Numbered from the stretch's first letter, positions 17,775 through 26,648 are shown. The stretch is 64,000 nt of DNA from Tropicibacter sp. R16_0 (GCF_017743935.1 NZ_JAGHRE010000001.1:62001-126000); one strand, 5' to 3'. Numbers and translations are program-made. The notes: generated from the letters alone by a model not told the origin.

Positions 17775-18233
17775 ATGGCAAATGAGATGAATATCGGCAA
17801 TTCAGCGCGCAAAGCGTGGATGAGCCTTATGGCGTCCGCGCCCGAGGGGGCGATGATGGCGCTATGGGATGCGGTGGATGACCGCCCCAAATTTGACTGG
17901 CTGCGCGCGCCCGAAGTGGGGGGCGTCATGGTGCGGGGTCGTATGGGCGGCACTGGCGCGCCCTTCAATGTGGGCGAGATGACCGTGACCCGCTGTTCGC
18001 TGGTTCTGAAGGACGGCACCGTTGGCCATGGCTACGTGCAGGGCCGCTCCAAGCCCAAGGCCGAAGCCGCCGCATTGATTGATGCCCTGATGCAAACCGA
18101 GGCGGCTGACAGTGTGCAACGTGATGTTCTGTCACCGTTGGCAGATCAGGTGGCCCAAGCCAAGACAGAGCGTGCTGCAAAGGCAGCCGCGACCAAGGTG
18201 GAATTTTTCACCATGGTGCGAGGAGAAGACTGA
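17775..18233 (+). CDS. phnG: C-P lyase subunit PhnG
   Basis: A 152-residue subunit of the PhnGHIJ core complex. The family pattern is seen in ARKAWMSLMASAPEGAMMALW and in MVRGRMGGTGAPFNVGEMTVTRCSL followed by GYVQGRSKPKAEAAAL. With PhnI it transfers the phosphonate to the ribose of ATP, releasing adenine. ATG at 17775 follows AAGAGG; a longer reading frame to 17736 would run into the operator and is not used. Its stop and the phnH start share bases (TGATG). Confidence 0.93.
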   Translation: MANEMNIGNSARKAWMSLMASAPEGAMMALWDAVDDRPKFDWLRAPEVGGVMVRGRMGGTGAPFNVGEMTVTRCSLVLKDGTVGHGYVQGRSKPKAEAAALIDALMQTEAADSVQRDVLSPLADQVAQAKTERAAKAAATKVEFFTMVRGED

Positions 18234-18808
18234 TGCAGACGCAAGCAACGCAATTTGCGGGCGGGTTTTCCGATGCGCCGATCGACGCGGCCCACGCTTT
18301 TCGCGCGGCCATGACGGTCATGGCCTGTCCGGGCAAGATCCGCACCCTGACTGGCGCGCAAGCGCCTGCCCCCCTGTCTCAGGCTGCAGCGACCCTGTTG
18401 CTGACACTTTGTGACCCGGAAACGGGGGTTTTTCTGGCGGGCGAGGCGGACACGCCTGACGTGCGCCAATGGTTGACCTTCCACACAGGCGCGCCTTTGG
18501 TCGATGCCGGGCGTGCTGACTTTGCAGTGGGCACCTGGACGGATCTTCAGCCGATCAATGCCTATCGGATCGGCACATCCGAATACCCCGATCGCTCAGC
18601 AACCTTGATCGTCGAGTGCGCTGAGCTGTTGCAAAACGGCGCCGTGCTTTCGGGCCCCGGCATCAAGGACACCGCACATCTGAACTTGCCGGACATTCCG
18701 GCGTTTCAGGCCAATTCCACGCTCTATCCGCTAGGGTTGGATTTCTTTTTCACCAGCGGCACCCAAGTCGCGGCACTGCCGCGCAGCACGCAAATCGCAG
18801 AGGGCTGA
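18233..18808 (+). CDS. phnH: C-P lyase subunit PhnH
   Basis: A 191-residue PLP-transferase-like fold protein without catalytic lysine, a structural member of the core C-P lyase complex. Recognisable segments are FAGGFSDAPIDAAHAFRAAM near the N-terminus, MACPGKIRTL, ATLLLTLCDPETGVFL and LSGPGIKDTAHL. Start overlaps phnG by one base, and phnI begins three bases after its stop. Confidence 0.93.
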   Translation: MQTQATQFAGGFSDAPIDAAHAFRAAMTVMACPGKIRTLTGAQAPAPLSQAAATLLLTLCDPETGVFLAGEADTPDVRQWLTFHTGAPLVDAGRADFAVGTWTDLQPINAYRIGTSEYPDRSATLIVECAELLQNGAVLSGPGIKDTAHLNLPDIPAFQANSTLYPLGLDFFFTSGTQVAALPRSTQIAEG

Positions 18809-18811
18809 GGC

Positions 18812-19906
18812 ATGTATGTAGCTGTCAAAGGTGGTGAACGTGCCATCGAAAACGCCCACGCCTGGCTGGCCGAGGAACGGCGCGGCGACACGTCAGTGGC
18901 GGAACTGTCTATCGCCCAGATCCGCGAACAGCTGAGCCTTGCGGTGAATCGCGTGATGGCCGAAGGGTCGCTGTTCGATCCTGACCTGGCGGCGCTGGCG
19001 ATCAAGCAATCGCGCGGCGATCTGATCGAGGCGATCTTTCTGATCCGCGCCTACCGCACCACCCTGCCTCGGTTTGGGGCCAGCTTGCCGGTGGAAACCG
19101 GCGATATGGCGTGCGATCGCCGCATCTCGGCCACCTTCAAGGATGCGCCGGGCGGACAGGTTCTGGGGCCGACGTTTGATTACACCCATCGCCTGCTGGA
19201 TTTCAAACTGGCAGCAGAGGGTGAGGTTGCGCCTGCCGAGCAAGGCACGCCACGCGAAGAAGCCACGCCGCATATCACCGAGTTTCTGCAGGGCGAGGAT
19301 GTCATCCAGCGGGAACCCAGCAGCGACGCGGTACCGGGCGATCTGACCCGCGAACCGATGGAGTTTCCGGCCAACCGCGCTTTACGTCTACAGTCGCTCA
19401 CGCGTGGGGACGAGGGGTTCATCCTGGGCATGGCCTATTCGACCCAACGTGGCTATGCGCGCAACCACGCCTTTGTGGGCGAGCTGCGGATTGGCAAAGT
19501 CGCGGTCGAGATGGAGATCCCCGAGCTGGGCTTTGCCATCGAGATTGGCGAGTTGGAGCTGACCGAATGTGAAACGGTGAACCAGTTCCAGGGCTCCAAA
19601 ACCGAACCGCCACAATTCACGCGCGGCTATGGCCTAGTCTTTGGGCAGTCCGAACGCAAATCCATCGCCATGGCCTTGGTCGACCGGGCGCTGCGGTGGG
19701 AAGAGCTGGGTGAGGACAACCTGGGCGCCGCGGCACAGGACGAGGAATTTGTACTAAGCCACTCCGACAACATTCAGGCGACCGGATTCCTGGAACACAT
19801 CAAGCTGCCGCATTACGTCGACTTCCAGTCCGAGCTGGAACTGGTCCGCAAGCTGCGTCGTGAGGCGGAAGAGCGCACCGCCGGATATCAAGAGGCCGCG
19901 GAATGA
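18812..19906 (+). CDS. phnI: C-P lyase subunit PhnI
   Basis: A 364-residue core subunit; alone in vitro PhnI acts as a nucleosidase, and with PhnG/H/L it makes the 5-triphosphoribosyl phosphonate. The N-terminus MYVAVKGGERAIENAHAWL and the segments LRAYRTTLPRF-like IRAYRTTLPRFGASLP and GMAYSTQRGYARNHAFVGELR are diagnostic. Stop overlaps the next gene (ATGA), which is unexpectedly a HAD hydrolase rather than phnJ. Confidence 0.94.
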   Translation: MYVAVKGGERAIENAHAWLAEERRGDTSVAELSIAQIREQLSLAVNRVMAEGSLFDPDLAALAIKQSRGDLIEAIFLIRAYRTTLPRFGASLPVETGDMACDRRISATFKDAPGGQVLGPTFDYTHRLLDFKLAAEGEVAPAEQGTPREEATPHITEFLQGEDVIQREPSSDAVPGDLTREPMEFPANRALRLQSLTRGDEGFILGMAYSTQRGYARNHAFVGELRIGKVAVEMEIPELGFAIEIGELELTECETVNQFQGSKTEPPQFTRGYGLVFGQSERKSIAMALVDRALRWEELGEDNLGAAAQDEEFVLSHSDNIQATGFLEHIKLPHYVDFQSELELVRKLRREAEERTAGYQEAAE

Positions 19907-20499
19907 AAGCCGTCGTCTTTGATATCGGCAATGTGCTGATCCGGTGGGATCCCTACCTGGCGTGGCTGGACGACTTGGGCAGCCGCAGTGCGGTGACCGA
20001 ATTTCTGACGCGGGTTGCGTTCTTTGACCGGAACCTGCGGGCAGACGGGGGCGAAACCTTTGCCGATCTGGCGGCCGAGCTGGACAACGCCGAAGATCAG
20101 CGCCGCCTGAGCGCCTATGTCGAACGCTATGCAGCCACTGTGCCTGACAAGATCGAGGGCACTTGGCACTTGCTCTACCAGCTCAAGGAACGGGGCAGGC
20201 AGGTGCATGCCATCACCAACTGGTCAGCTGAAACCTGGCCTGTTGGCGTCGGCGCGCATCCCGAGTTGGGCGAGGTCTTTGATGTCACGGTCGTGTCCGG
20301 ACAAGAGAAGCTGCTGAAACCGCAGCCAGAAATCTTTCACCGCCTGTGCGAACGCGCAGGACTGACACCACAAGACTGCATCTTTGTCGATGACACGCTG
20401 AAAAACGTCGAGGGTGCGCGCGCCGTCGGCATGGACGCCATTCATTTCACCACGCCCCAGGCTTTTGAGGCGGCCTTGAATGAAAGAGATTTGCTATGA
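19903..20499 (+). CDS. HAD-superfamily hydrolase inserted between phnI and phnJ
   Basis: A 198-residue HAD subfamily IA phosphatase-like protein. Motif I is FDIGNVLIRWD (nucleophile Asp in the first position of D-I-G, which replaces the common D-x-D second Asp by Gly), motif II is the Thr in AITNWS, motif III the Lys in KLLKPQPEIF, and motif IV FVDDTLKNVEGA. The DIG form of motif I is also seen in epoxide-hydrolase-N-domain-like and alpha-D-glucose-1-phosphatase-like HADs. It overlaps both neighbours by four bases, so it is made together with the C-P lyase. A phosphatase for a pathway phosphate ester, for example a phosphoribosyl product, is possible but untested. Confidence 0.88.
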   Translation: MKAVVFDIGNVLIRWDPYLAWLDDLGSRSAVTEFLTRVAFFDRNLRADGGETFADLAAELDNAEDQRRLSAYVERYAATVPDKIEGTWHLLYQLKERGRQVHAITNWSAETWPVGVGAHPELGEVFDVTVVSGQEKLLKPQPEIFHRLCERAGLTPQDCIFVDDTLKNVEGARAVGMDAIHFTTPQAFEAALNERDLL

Positions 20500-21368
20500 G
20501 CGAATACAATTTTGCCTATCTGGATGAGCAGACCAAGCGGATGATCCGCCGCGCCATCCTCAAAGGCCTGGCAGTGCCGGGCTATCAGGTTCCCTTTGCC
20601 AGCCGTGAAATGCCAATGCCCTATGGCTGGGGCACCGGCGGCGTACAGGTGTCAGCGGCGACGCTGACGCCCGAGGATACGTTCAAGGTAATTGACCAAG
20701 GAGCGGATGACACCACCAACGCGGTCTCGATCCGCAAGTTCTTTGAGAACACCGCAGGCGTAGCCGTGACCGAAGAAACGGAAAAGGCCACCGTCATACA
20801 GACCCGCCACCGCATCCCCGAGGCCGAACTGACCGAGGATCAGATCCTAGTCTATCAGGTGCCGATCCCGGAACCCTTGCGCTTTCTGGAGCCACGCGAG
20901 ACCGAGACGCGCAAGATGCACAGCCTTGAGGAATACGGGCTGATGCACGTGAAACTCTATGAGGACATCAGCCAGCACGGCGACATTGCCACGTCTTATG
21001 CCTATCCGGTGATGGTGCAGGACCGCTATGTGATGGACCCATCGCCCATTCCCAAGTTCGACAATCCCAAGCTGGAAATGTCGGCGATCCAGCTCTTTGG
21101 TGCGGGCCGCGAGCAGCGCATCTATGCCGTGCCGCCGCACACCAAGGTGGTGAGCCTGGATTTCGAGGATTACCCGTTCGAGGCCACCAAAGCTGATCAC
21201 GCCTGCGACCTGTGCGGCAGCGAGCACAGCTATCTGGACGAGGTGATCCTGGATGACGCGGGCAACCGGATGTTTGTCTGCTCGGACACCGACTATTGCC
21301 GCTCGCGCCGCGCGGCGGGCCACATCGGCCGACTGGGTACTGATCTGGAAACGGGGGACGCAGCATGA
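20496..21368 (+). CDS. phnJ: C-P lyase catalytic subunit PhnJ (radical SAM)
   Basis: A 290-residue protein that cleaves the carbon-phosphorus bond by radical chemistry. The four essential cysteines form CX2CX21CX5C near the C-terminus, starting in ACDLCGSEHSYLD and ending CSDTDYCRSRRAAGH, the same spacing as in the Escherichia coli enzyme, so the [4Fe-4S] site and the catalytic Cys appear intact. The N-terminus YNFAYLDEQTKRMIRRAILK is also diagnostic. Coupled by ATGA overlaps on both sides. Confidence 0.95.
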   Translation: MSEYNFAYLDEQTKRMIRRAILKGLAVPGYQVPFASREMPMPYGWGTGGVQVSAATLTPEDTFKVIDQGADDTTNAVSIRKFFENTAGVAVTEETEKATVIQTRHRIPEAELTEDQILVYQVPIPEPLRFLEPRETETRKMHSLEEYGLMHVKLYEDISQHGDIATSYAYPVMVQDRYVMDPSPIPKFDNPKLEMSAIQLFGAGREQRIYAVPPHTKVVSLDFEDYPFEATKADHACDLCGSEHSYLDEVILDDAGNRMFVCSDTDYCRSRRAAGHIGRLGTDLETGDAA

Positions 21369-22135
21369 CACCGCTGTTGCAAGTCAAAGGCATCGAAAAA
21401 CGCTATGGCGCGCGGATCGGATGCAAAGATGTGAGCTTTGACCTCTACCCTGGCGAGGTTATGGGGATCGTGGGCGAAAGCGGCTCGGGCAAGTCGACGT
21501 TGCTCAACTGTCTGGCAGGCCATTTGGACTCCGATGCAGGGCAGGTCATCTTTGACACCCGCGCTGACGGGCCGGTGGACACGCTGCAAATGTCCGAGCC
21601 CGAGCGGCGGATGTTGGGGCGCACCGATTGGGCCTTTGTCCATCAGCACGCCCGTGACGGGCTGCGCATGTCGGTGAGTGCTGGCGGCAACATCGGCGAG
21701 CGGCTGATGGCAGTCGGCGATCGCCACTATGGCGATATCCGCGACAAGGCGATCGACTGGCTGGGCCGGGTTGAAATCTCTGAAAACCGCGTCGATGACC
21801 GCCCGACCGCGTTTTCCGGCGGGATGCAGCAGCGTTTGCAGATTGCCCGCAACCTGGTGACAGGACCAAGGCTGGTGTTCATGGACGAACCCACAGGTGG
21901 CCTGGATGTCTCGGTTCAGGCGCGTCTGCTCGATCTGCTGCGCGGTCTGGTGCGTGAGATGGGGCTGAGCGCCATCATTGTGACCCATGATCTGGCCGTG
22001 GTGCGCCTGTTGGCGGACCGGTTGATGGTGATGAAAGACGGACATGTGGTCGAGGCTGGTCTGACCGATCAGGTGCTCGACGATCCACAACATGCCTACA
22101 CGCAGCTGCTGGTCTCCAGCGTGCTGCAAGTGTGA
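21365..22135 (+). CDS. phnK: C-P lyase ABC-type ATPase PhnK
   Basis: A 256-residue ABC ATPase that docks on the PhnGHIJ core rather than on a permease. Walker A GESGSGKST, signature FSGGMQQRLQIARNL, Walker B LVFMDEPTGGLDV and switch His in VTHDLAVV are complete. The order J-K-L matches other phn operons. Confidence 0.93.
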   Translation: MTPLLQVKGIEKRYGARIGCKDVSFDLYPGEVMGIVGESGSGKSTLLNCLAGHLDSDAGQVIFDTRADGPVDTLQMSEPERRMLGRTDWAFVHQHARDGLRMSVSAGGNIGERLMAVGDRHYGDIRDKAIDWLGRVEISENRVDDRPTAFSGGMQQRLQIARNLVTGPRLVFMDEPTGGLDVSVQARLLDLLRGLVREMGLSAIIVTHDLAVVRLLADRLMVMKDGHVVEAGLTDQVLDDPQHAYTQLLVSSVLQV

Positions 22136-22147
22136 GGGGCGAGAGAG

Positions 22148-22828
22148 ATGATTGAACTCGAAAACGTAAGCAAGAGCTTTACGCTGCACAACCAAGGCAG
22201 CGCCGTCATCCCGGTGATGGAAAGCGCAAATCTGAAGGTGAACCCCGGTGAATGCGTCGCCCTGACCGGGGCCTCGGGTGCTGGGAAATCCACGCTGATG
22301 CGGGTGATCTATGGCAACTACCTCGCGGCCTCGGGCCGTGTGATGGTGGGGGGCGTGGATGTGGCCCAGGCCGAGCCGCGCGAGATCCTGGCCCTGCGCC
22401 GCGAGACTCTGGGCTATGTCAGCCAGTTCCTGCGCGTGGTGCCGCGCGTGCCCACGCTCGAGGTGGTGGCCGAGCCGCTGCTGGCCGTTGGTGTCGACAA
22501 AGCTGAGGCGCTTGAGAAGGCAGCCGGTCTTTTGGCTCGTCTGAACATACCCGAGCGTCTGTGGACCCTCAGCCCCACCACTTTTTCGGGTGGTGAGCAA
22601 CAGCGGGTGAACATCGCGCGCGGCTTTGCGCATGAGTACCCGGCCATGCTGCTGGATGAACCCACCGCTAGCCTTGATGTCACCAATCGCGAGACCGTGC
22701 TGACCCTGATCGAAGAGGCCAAGGCGCGCGGCACTGCCATCGTCGGCATTTTCCACGATGTCGAGGCACGCGAGCGGGTCTGCGATCGTGAGGTCAACGT
22801 TTCGCATTTCACGCCGGAGGCTGCATGA
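22148..22828 (+). CDS. phnL: C-P lyase ABC-type ATPase PhnL
   Basis: A 226-residue ABC ATPase, partner of PhnK. Walker A GASGAGKST, signature FSGGEQQRVNIARGF and Walker B MLLDEPTASLDV are present. PhnL stimulates formation of the ribosylated intermediate by PhnI. It starts 12 bases after phnK with GAGAGAG in front and overlaps phnN by four bases. Confidence 0.93.
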   Translation: MIELENVSKSFTLHNQGSAVIPVMESANLKVNPGECVALTGASGAGKSTLMRVIYGNYLAASGRVMVGGVDVAQAEPREILALRRETLGYVSQFLRVVPRVPTLEVVAEPLLAVGVDKAEALEKAAGLLARLNIPERLWTLSPTTFSGGEQQRVNIARGFAHEYPAMLLDEPTASLDVTNRETVLTLIEEAKARGTAIVGIFHDVEARERVCDREVNVSHFTPEAA

Positions 22829-23373
22829 CACTGGCAACAGTCATAGCCGTCGTTGGGCCGTCTGGCGTGGGCAAGGACAGCGTGATGGAGGCATTGGCCG
22901 CGCGTGCCGATGGCCTGCAGCTGGTGCGCCGGGTGATTACCCGGCCAGCAGGCGAGGACGGCGAAGATTTCGCACGCGCAACCGAGGCCGAATTCGACGC
23001 GGGCCTGGCAGCGGGAGATTTCCTGCTGCACTGGGACGCACATGGCATGCGATATGGCATTCCGGCGGCGATCCACGATCAGCGCCGTCAGGCGCGCGGC
23101 CTGCTGGTGAACCTCTCGCGCTCGGTACTCTTGGACGCGCAAGAGCTCTTTGGCGACTTTGTGGTGGTCTCCCTCACGGCATCCCCCGAGGTTCTGGCGG
23201 CCCGGCTCGACACCCGCGCTCGCGAGAGTGTCGAGGACCGGCAACGCCGGCTGGACCGCGCGCGCCTGAAGTTGCCCGATGGTCTGCGCCGGGTGATCGA
23301 GGTCGACAACTCCGGCGTATTGGACCAGACGGTCGAGACGATCTTGTCCCGGCTTCAGCGGGAAAGCGCGTAA
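22825..23373 (+). CDS. phnN: Ribose 1,5-bisphosphate phosphokinase
   Basis: A 182-residue guanylate-kinase-fold enzyme that phosphorylates ribose 1,5-bisphosphate to PRPP, the last step of the C-P lyase route. The P-loop is VVGPSGVGKDSVM and RRVITRPA follows, as in PhnN. The reading frame overlaps the convergent DUF1045 gene by 19 bases at the 3' ends. It ends the phnG-N transcription unit. Confidence 0.92.
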   Translation: MTLATVIAVVGPSGVGKDSVMEALAARADGLQLVRRVITRPAGEDGEDFARATEAEFDAGLAAGDFLLHWDAHGMRYGIPAAIHDQRRQARGLLVNLSRSVLLDAQELFGDFVVVSLTASPEVLAARLDTRARESVEDRQRRLDRARLKLPDGLRRVIEVDNSGVLDQTVETILSRLQRESA

Positions 23374-24038
23374 CGATGGATCATCTGGAACCGGCCATCG
23401 CTGCGCTCGCCCACAAGCGCCAGATCGCTGATCACAAAGGGTTTGGGCAGCATCGGGGTCAGAATTTGGTTCAAAGCGTCCTGAACACCGGGCAGCTCGG
23501 GCTTGGGCAGCTTGCCGGTCAGGGTGATGTGAAAGCGGAACTCGTCCATCACATAGGGATAACCCCATTGCAGCAGGTTGGCCTCTTGCGCGGGGTTCAG
23601 ACCCGCGGCCCGGCGACGTTCCAACTCTTCCGGTGGGGCAGGGGCGCGAAAGCTGTCCAATTCCCGCACAACTTGCGCCGCGAGATCCCCCAACTCGCTG
23701 GTATTGCCCATTGGACGCAGTGCCAAAAACCGACCCAACCGCGCCAGCTCCAACCCGTCCAACCAAACGGGGCCAAGCGTGTCGGCCAAGTCGCCGCACG
23801 CGCGTTCCAGCGCCTCAACCGTTTGCCACTCGGCCAGGCGAAACGGCGGTTTGATGGTCCCGTGCAGCCCGTATTTATGCGGCGTTGCCGTGATCTGGGA
23901 CACATCCAACCCTGCGAGATCAGGATGGGTCACCGTCTCACCGGTTTCCATGTCCCACCCCAACCAACTGGCCCCAAAGCGGGTCCACTCCGCATCAGCG
24001 GGTGGCGCAAAATAGATCGCGTATCGCGAGAATGTCAC
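23355..24038 (-). CDS. DUF1045 phosphonate metabolism protein (2H phosphoesterase-like)
   Basis: A 227-residue protein of the DUF1045 family found with C-P lyase genes. Two HxT/S-type motifs, KYGLHGTIKPPF and FRFHITLTGKL, about 110 residues apart, mark the 2H phosphoesterase fold, which opens cyclic phosphates. The window has no phnP, the usual phosphoribosyl cyclic phosphodiesterase, so this gene is a reasonable functional substitute; that is inference. It is convergent with phnN (19-base overlap) and divergent from phnM, from which it is separated by 53 bases. Confidence 0.87.
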   Translation of the reverse strand: MTFSRYAIYFAPPADAEWTRFGASWLGWDMETGETVTHPDLAGLDVSQITATPHKYGLHGTIKPPFRLAEWQTVEALERACGDLADTLGPVWLDGLELARLGRFLALRPMGNTSELGDLAAQVVRELDSFRAPAPPEELERRRAAGLNPAQEANLLQWGYPYVMDEFRFHITLTGKLPKPELPGVQDALNQILTPMLPKPFVISDLALVGERSDGRFQMIHRYALSR

Positions 24039-24091
24039 ATTGGCCTCCTATGTCGTGGCCTTCCCAATAGCTCAAACCACGTGAAGTTCAG

Positions 24092-25234
24092 ATGACAGAA
24101 GAATTGATCCTTGCCAATGCAACGCTGATTTTCCCCGACGAGACCCGCACCGGGTCCTTGCGGGTGGTGGGCGAGCACATCGAAGCCATCGACAGCGGTA
24201 CATCCGTGCCCGCAGGCGCCGTGGACTGCGAGGGGGATTTTGTCTGCCCGGGTCTGATCGAGCTGCACACCGACAACCTGGAACGGCACATCCAGCCGCG
24301 CCCCAAGGTCGATTGGCCGCATGCGGCGGCCATCATCGCCCACGATGCCGAGCTGGCAGGCACCGGCATCACCACGGTTTTCGATGCCATGCGTGTGGGT
24401 TCGATCCCCTCAGGCAAGGCGCGCTATGGCAGATACGCGCGCGACCTGGCCACCGAACTGCTGGAGTTGCGCGCCGCCGATGCGCTCAAGATCAGCCATT
24501 TCCTGCATCTGCGCGCCGAAGTGTGTTCACAAACCCTGGCGGACGAGCTGCGCGAGTTTGGCGAAGAGGATCGTGTGGGTATTGTCTCGCTGATGGATCA
24601 CACGCCGGGGCAGCGGCAGTTTCGCGACATGACCAAGCTCGAGGCTTATGTGAAGGGTAAGCATTCCATGAGCGATGACGACTTCCTGCAGCATGTCGCG
24701 CAACTCAAGGGGTTGCGGGATCAGTATGGCGATCTGCACGAGGCCGAGACTGTGAGACAGGCAGGCGTTTATGGCGCGGTGTTGGCCAGCCACGATGATA
24801 CCACGGCCGAACAGGTGGCGGTGTCGGCAGGCCACGGTATCCGACTGGCTGAGTTTCCGACAACGGTCGAGGCTGCTCGGGCCTGCCATGAACATGATAT
24901 CAAGGTGATGATGGGCGCGCCGAACCTTATTCGGGGCGGTTCGCACTCGGGCAATGTGGCGGCGCGGGAACTGGCCGAGCTGGACCTGCTGGACATCGTC
25001 TCGTCAGATTACGTGCCGTCGGCACTGCTCTTGTCGGCGGTGAAACTGGGCGAAATCTGGGGGGATATGGCGCGCGGGATCAAAACGGCGACGCAAGCGC
25101 CTGCGCAGGCCGTTGGTCTGGGCGATCGCGGCGCCTTGCGCGTTGGTGCCCGGGCCGACCTGCTGCGGTTCCGCATGCGAGCCGGGGTTCCGGCCTTGCG
25201 GGCGGTCTGGTCGCGCGGGATGCAGGTGGCGTGA
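24092..25234 (+). CDS. phnM: Triphosphoribosyl phosphonate diphosphohydrolase PhnM
   Basis: A 380-residue amidohydrolase-superfamily enzyme that releases pyrophosphate from the triphosphoribosyl phosphonate before C-P cleavage. The metal motif appears as GLIELHTDNLERHIQPRP, and later metal/active-site residues in SLMDHTPGQRQ, ASHDDTT and MMGAPNLIRGGSHSGN. The C-terminus closes with GLGDRGALRVGARADLL. It is separated from phnG-N by the reversed DUF1045 gene, so it needs its own promoter in the 53-bp gap. Confidence 0.94.
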   Translation: MTEELILANATLIFPDETRTGSLRVVGEHIEAIDSGTSVPAGAVDCEGDFVCPGLIELHTDNLERHIQPRPKVDWPHAAAIIAHDAELAGTGITTVFDAMRVGSIPSGKARYGRYARDLATELLELRAADALKISHFLHLRAEVCSQTLADELREFGEEDRVGIVSLMDHTPGQRQFRDMTKLEAYVKGKHSMSDDDFLQHVAQLKGLRDQYGDLHEAETVRQAGVYGAVLASHDDTTAEQVAVSAGHGIRLAEFPTTVEAARACHEHDIKVMMGAPNLIRGGSHSGNVAARELAELDLLDIVSSDYVPSALLLSAVKLGEIWGDMARGIKTATQAPAQAVGLGDRGALRVGARADLLRFRMRAGVPALRAVWSRGMQVA

Positions 25235-25290
25235 CGTCAGGCGCTCTCGTCCTGTGATGCGGCCAGGACAGCAGAAACCGGGTGCGTCTT

Positions 25291-25383
25291 GCGAGGCTCA
25301 TCCGGCTCAGTCCGGATGAGCCAGGCCCAACCAGAGGAGGTGTCCCGTCAGGGGCATCGACGATGGGCGGGAGCCTCCCCGTC
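25291..25383 (+). repeat. Structured intergenic repeat, copy C (partial)
   Basis: The right part of the repeat lies between phnM (+) and the methyltransferase (-): GGCCCAACCAGAGGAG, then a hairpin TGTCCC/GGGGCA (25341-25356, one G-U pair), then GGGCGGGAG. The left half is replaced by a perfect 11-bp hairpin, GGCTCATCCGG (25295-25305) with CCGGATGAGCC (25312-25322). No T-run follows. Confidence 0.6.
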
Positions 25384-25395
25384 TTTCGCGCCGCT

Positions 25396-25872
25396 TCAGG
25401 CGCGGTAGAACAGGTAGCGGTCCGGCGCGATGGTTTCGGGGCCTTTGATCTGTTCGAACCCGACCAGCGGTTGACCCGACACCAGCAGTCCGCCGGGCTG
25501 CATCACGGCGGCGATCAGCGGGCTCAGTCGTGCGGATTCGGCGACATCGTCTTCCTTGATCCCCATGCCAAAGTCGTAATGTGCCAGGGCAATGCTCTGC
25601 CCATGCTCGGCCAGTTTGATCAGCATCGGCTCTGCCTCTCCCTGCAGGAAATCCTCTTCAGGGGGGACGCAGGACGGGTGACATTGCAAGACGCGGTCCA
25701 TCACCCAGATGCGGCGGCCCGGCAAGATCTCGCGCAGGTGGTCATAGGTCCGACCATTGCCAAGCCCCATGTCCAATACATCGCCGTCCAGTTCAGCAAC
25801 AGCTTGGGCTGCCCAATTCAACCCGTCCCGTTGGGCAGTAAAGCGGCGCAACATCGAATCCAATCGGCTCAT
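25396..25872 (-). CDS. Small SAM-dependent methyltransferase (Methyltransf_17-like)
   Basis: A 158-residue protein with the SAM-binding motif VLDMGLGNGRTYDHL near residue 32 and the acidic second strand RRIWVMDRV. It ends VSGQPLVGFEQ and an R-rich tail-like YLFYRA. It is clearly paralogous to the gene at 41150: both share GLGNGRTY, the HPS/HPD block before PPEE or PPDE, and the final LFYRA or CFVYRR. It is the last gene of the seven-gene glycan operon and overlaps the deacetylase-like gene by four bases. The substrate is unknown. Confidence 0.72.
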   Translation of the reverse strand: MSRLDSMLRRFTAQRDGLNWAAQAVAELDGDVLDMGLGNGRTYDHLREILPGRRIWVMDRVLQCHPSCVPPEEDFLQGEAEPMLIKLAEHGQSIALAHYDFGMGIKEDDVAESARLSPLIAAVMQPGGLLVSGQPLVGFEQIKGPETIAPDRYLFYRA

Positions 25873-26648
25873 GGGGTGGGGTCCTTTTTCAGGGTTTCGG
25901 CAAGCGTCCAGACACGCGCGGGTCCGTCCATCAGGCGGAGCAGCACCTCGCGGGTGAATTGCCAGATGTCTTCATCATGAACCAGGTGATGGGTCAACAG
26001 CCCGTAAGGTTCGCTATTGTCGGCCATGCCGGTTCGGCGGTCTTCAAGGTGCTGAACCAGTTGGGCGATCAGGTGCTCATGTGACACCAGACCACGGGTG
26101 CCGCGCCAATCAATCGGATCGAGATGCGTGTTGATCTGCCACAGTCCGGGGGCGGCCAAGGTGGCCTTGCGTGGGGTCGCCGTGGACAGAACCCTATAGC
26201 CGAGCGCTGGCAGTTCCCGCACGACCTTCTTATCAATCCGGTTCCAAGGGGGTACAAACATGGGTGCCAGTGACGGCCCGAACAGCGCTTGCAGCTGCTC
26301 CAATCCGTCCTTGGCATCCCGAGTTGTCGCCTCTATGGGACGATGCGCGCGAAACTCAGCCTTCTTCTCGGACGCGGGTGCGTGGTTCTGATGCGCCCAG
26401 CCATGAACCACAGGGATCATGCCGGGGCTCGCCGTAAGTCTCGTGGCCAAGGCCTTGGACGCATGCGCGGGGATCACGGCCAAGTGTACCGGAACTCCAA
26501 GCTCTTCGGACATCGCGCATAGCTGCTCCAACTCGGCCGTGGGTTCGATGGCATCGTCATCCCGCCACCAGAGCGGAAGAGTCAGATCTTGCTCTCGCCA
26601 CAGCGCCAGCTCTCTGTTCAATGGCGACCAATCCGGGGTCATAGACAC
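25869..26648 (-). CDS. Polysaccharide deacetylase-like protein
   Basis: A 259-residue protein that resembles the NodB/CE4 fold. The metal-binding Asp pair is likely in LWWRDDDAIEP (about residues 26-36), a His motif in VVHGWAHQNHAP, and the PP/W motif in MFVPPWNRIDK. These correspond in order to motifs 1-3 of carbohydrate esterase family 4, but the HxxxH pattern is altered (HGWAHQNH). It has no signal peptide, so it would act in the cytoplasm on a lipid- or nucleotide-linked sugar. It overlaps the flanking genes (10 and 4 bases). Confidence 0.72.
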   Translation of the reverse strand: MSMTPDWSPLNRELALWREQDLTLPLWWRDDDAIEPTAELEQLCAMSEELGVPVHLAVIPAHASKALATRLTASPGMIPVVHGWAHQNHAPASEKKAEFRAHRPIEATTRDAKDGLEQLQALFGPSLAPMFVPPWNRIDKKVVRELPALGYRVLSTATPRKATLAAPGLWQINTHLDPIDWRGTRGLVSHEHLIAQLVQHLEDRRTGMADNSEPYGLLTHHLVHDEDIWQFTREVLLRLMDGPARVWTLAETLKKDPTP

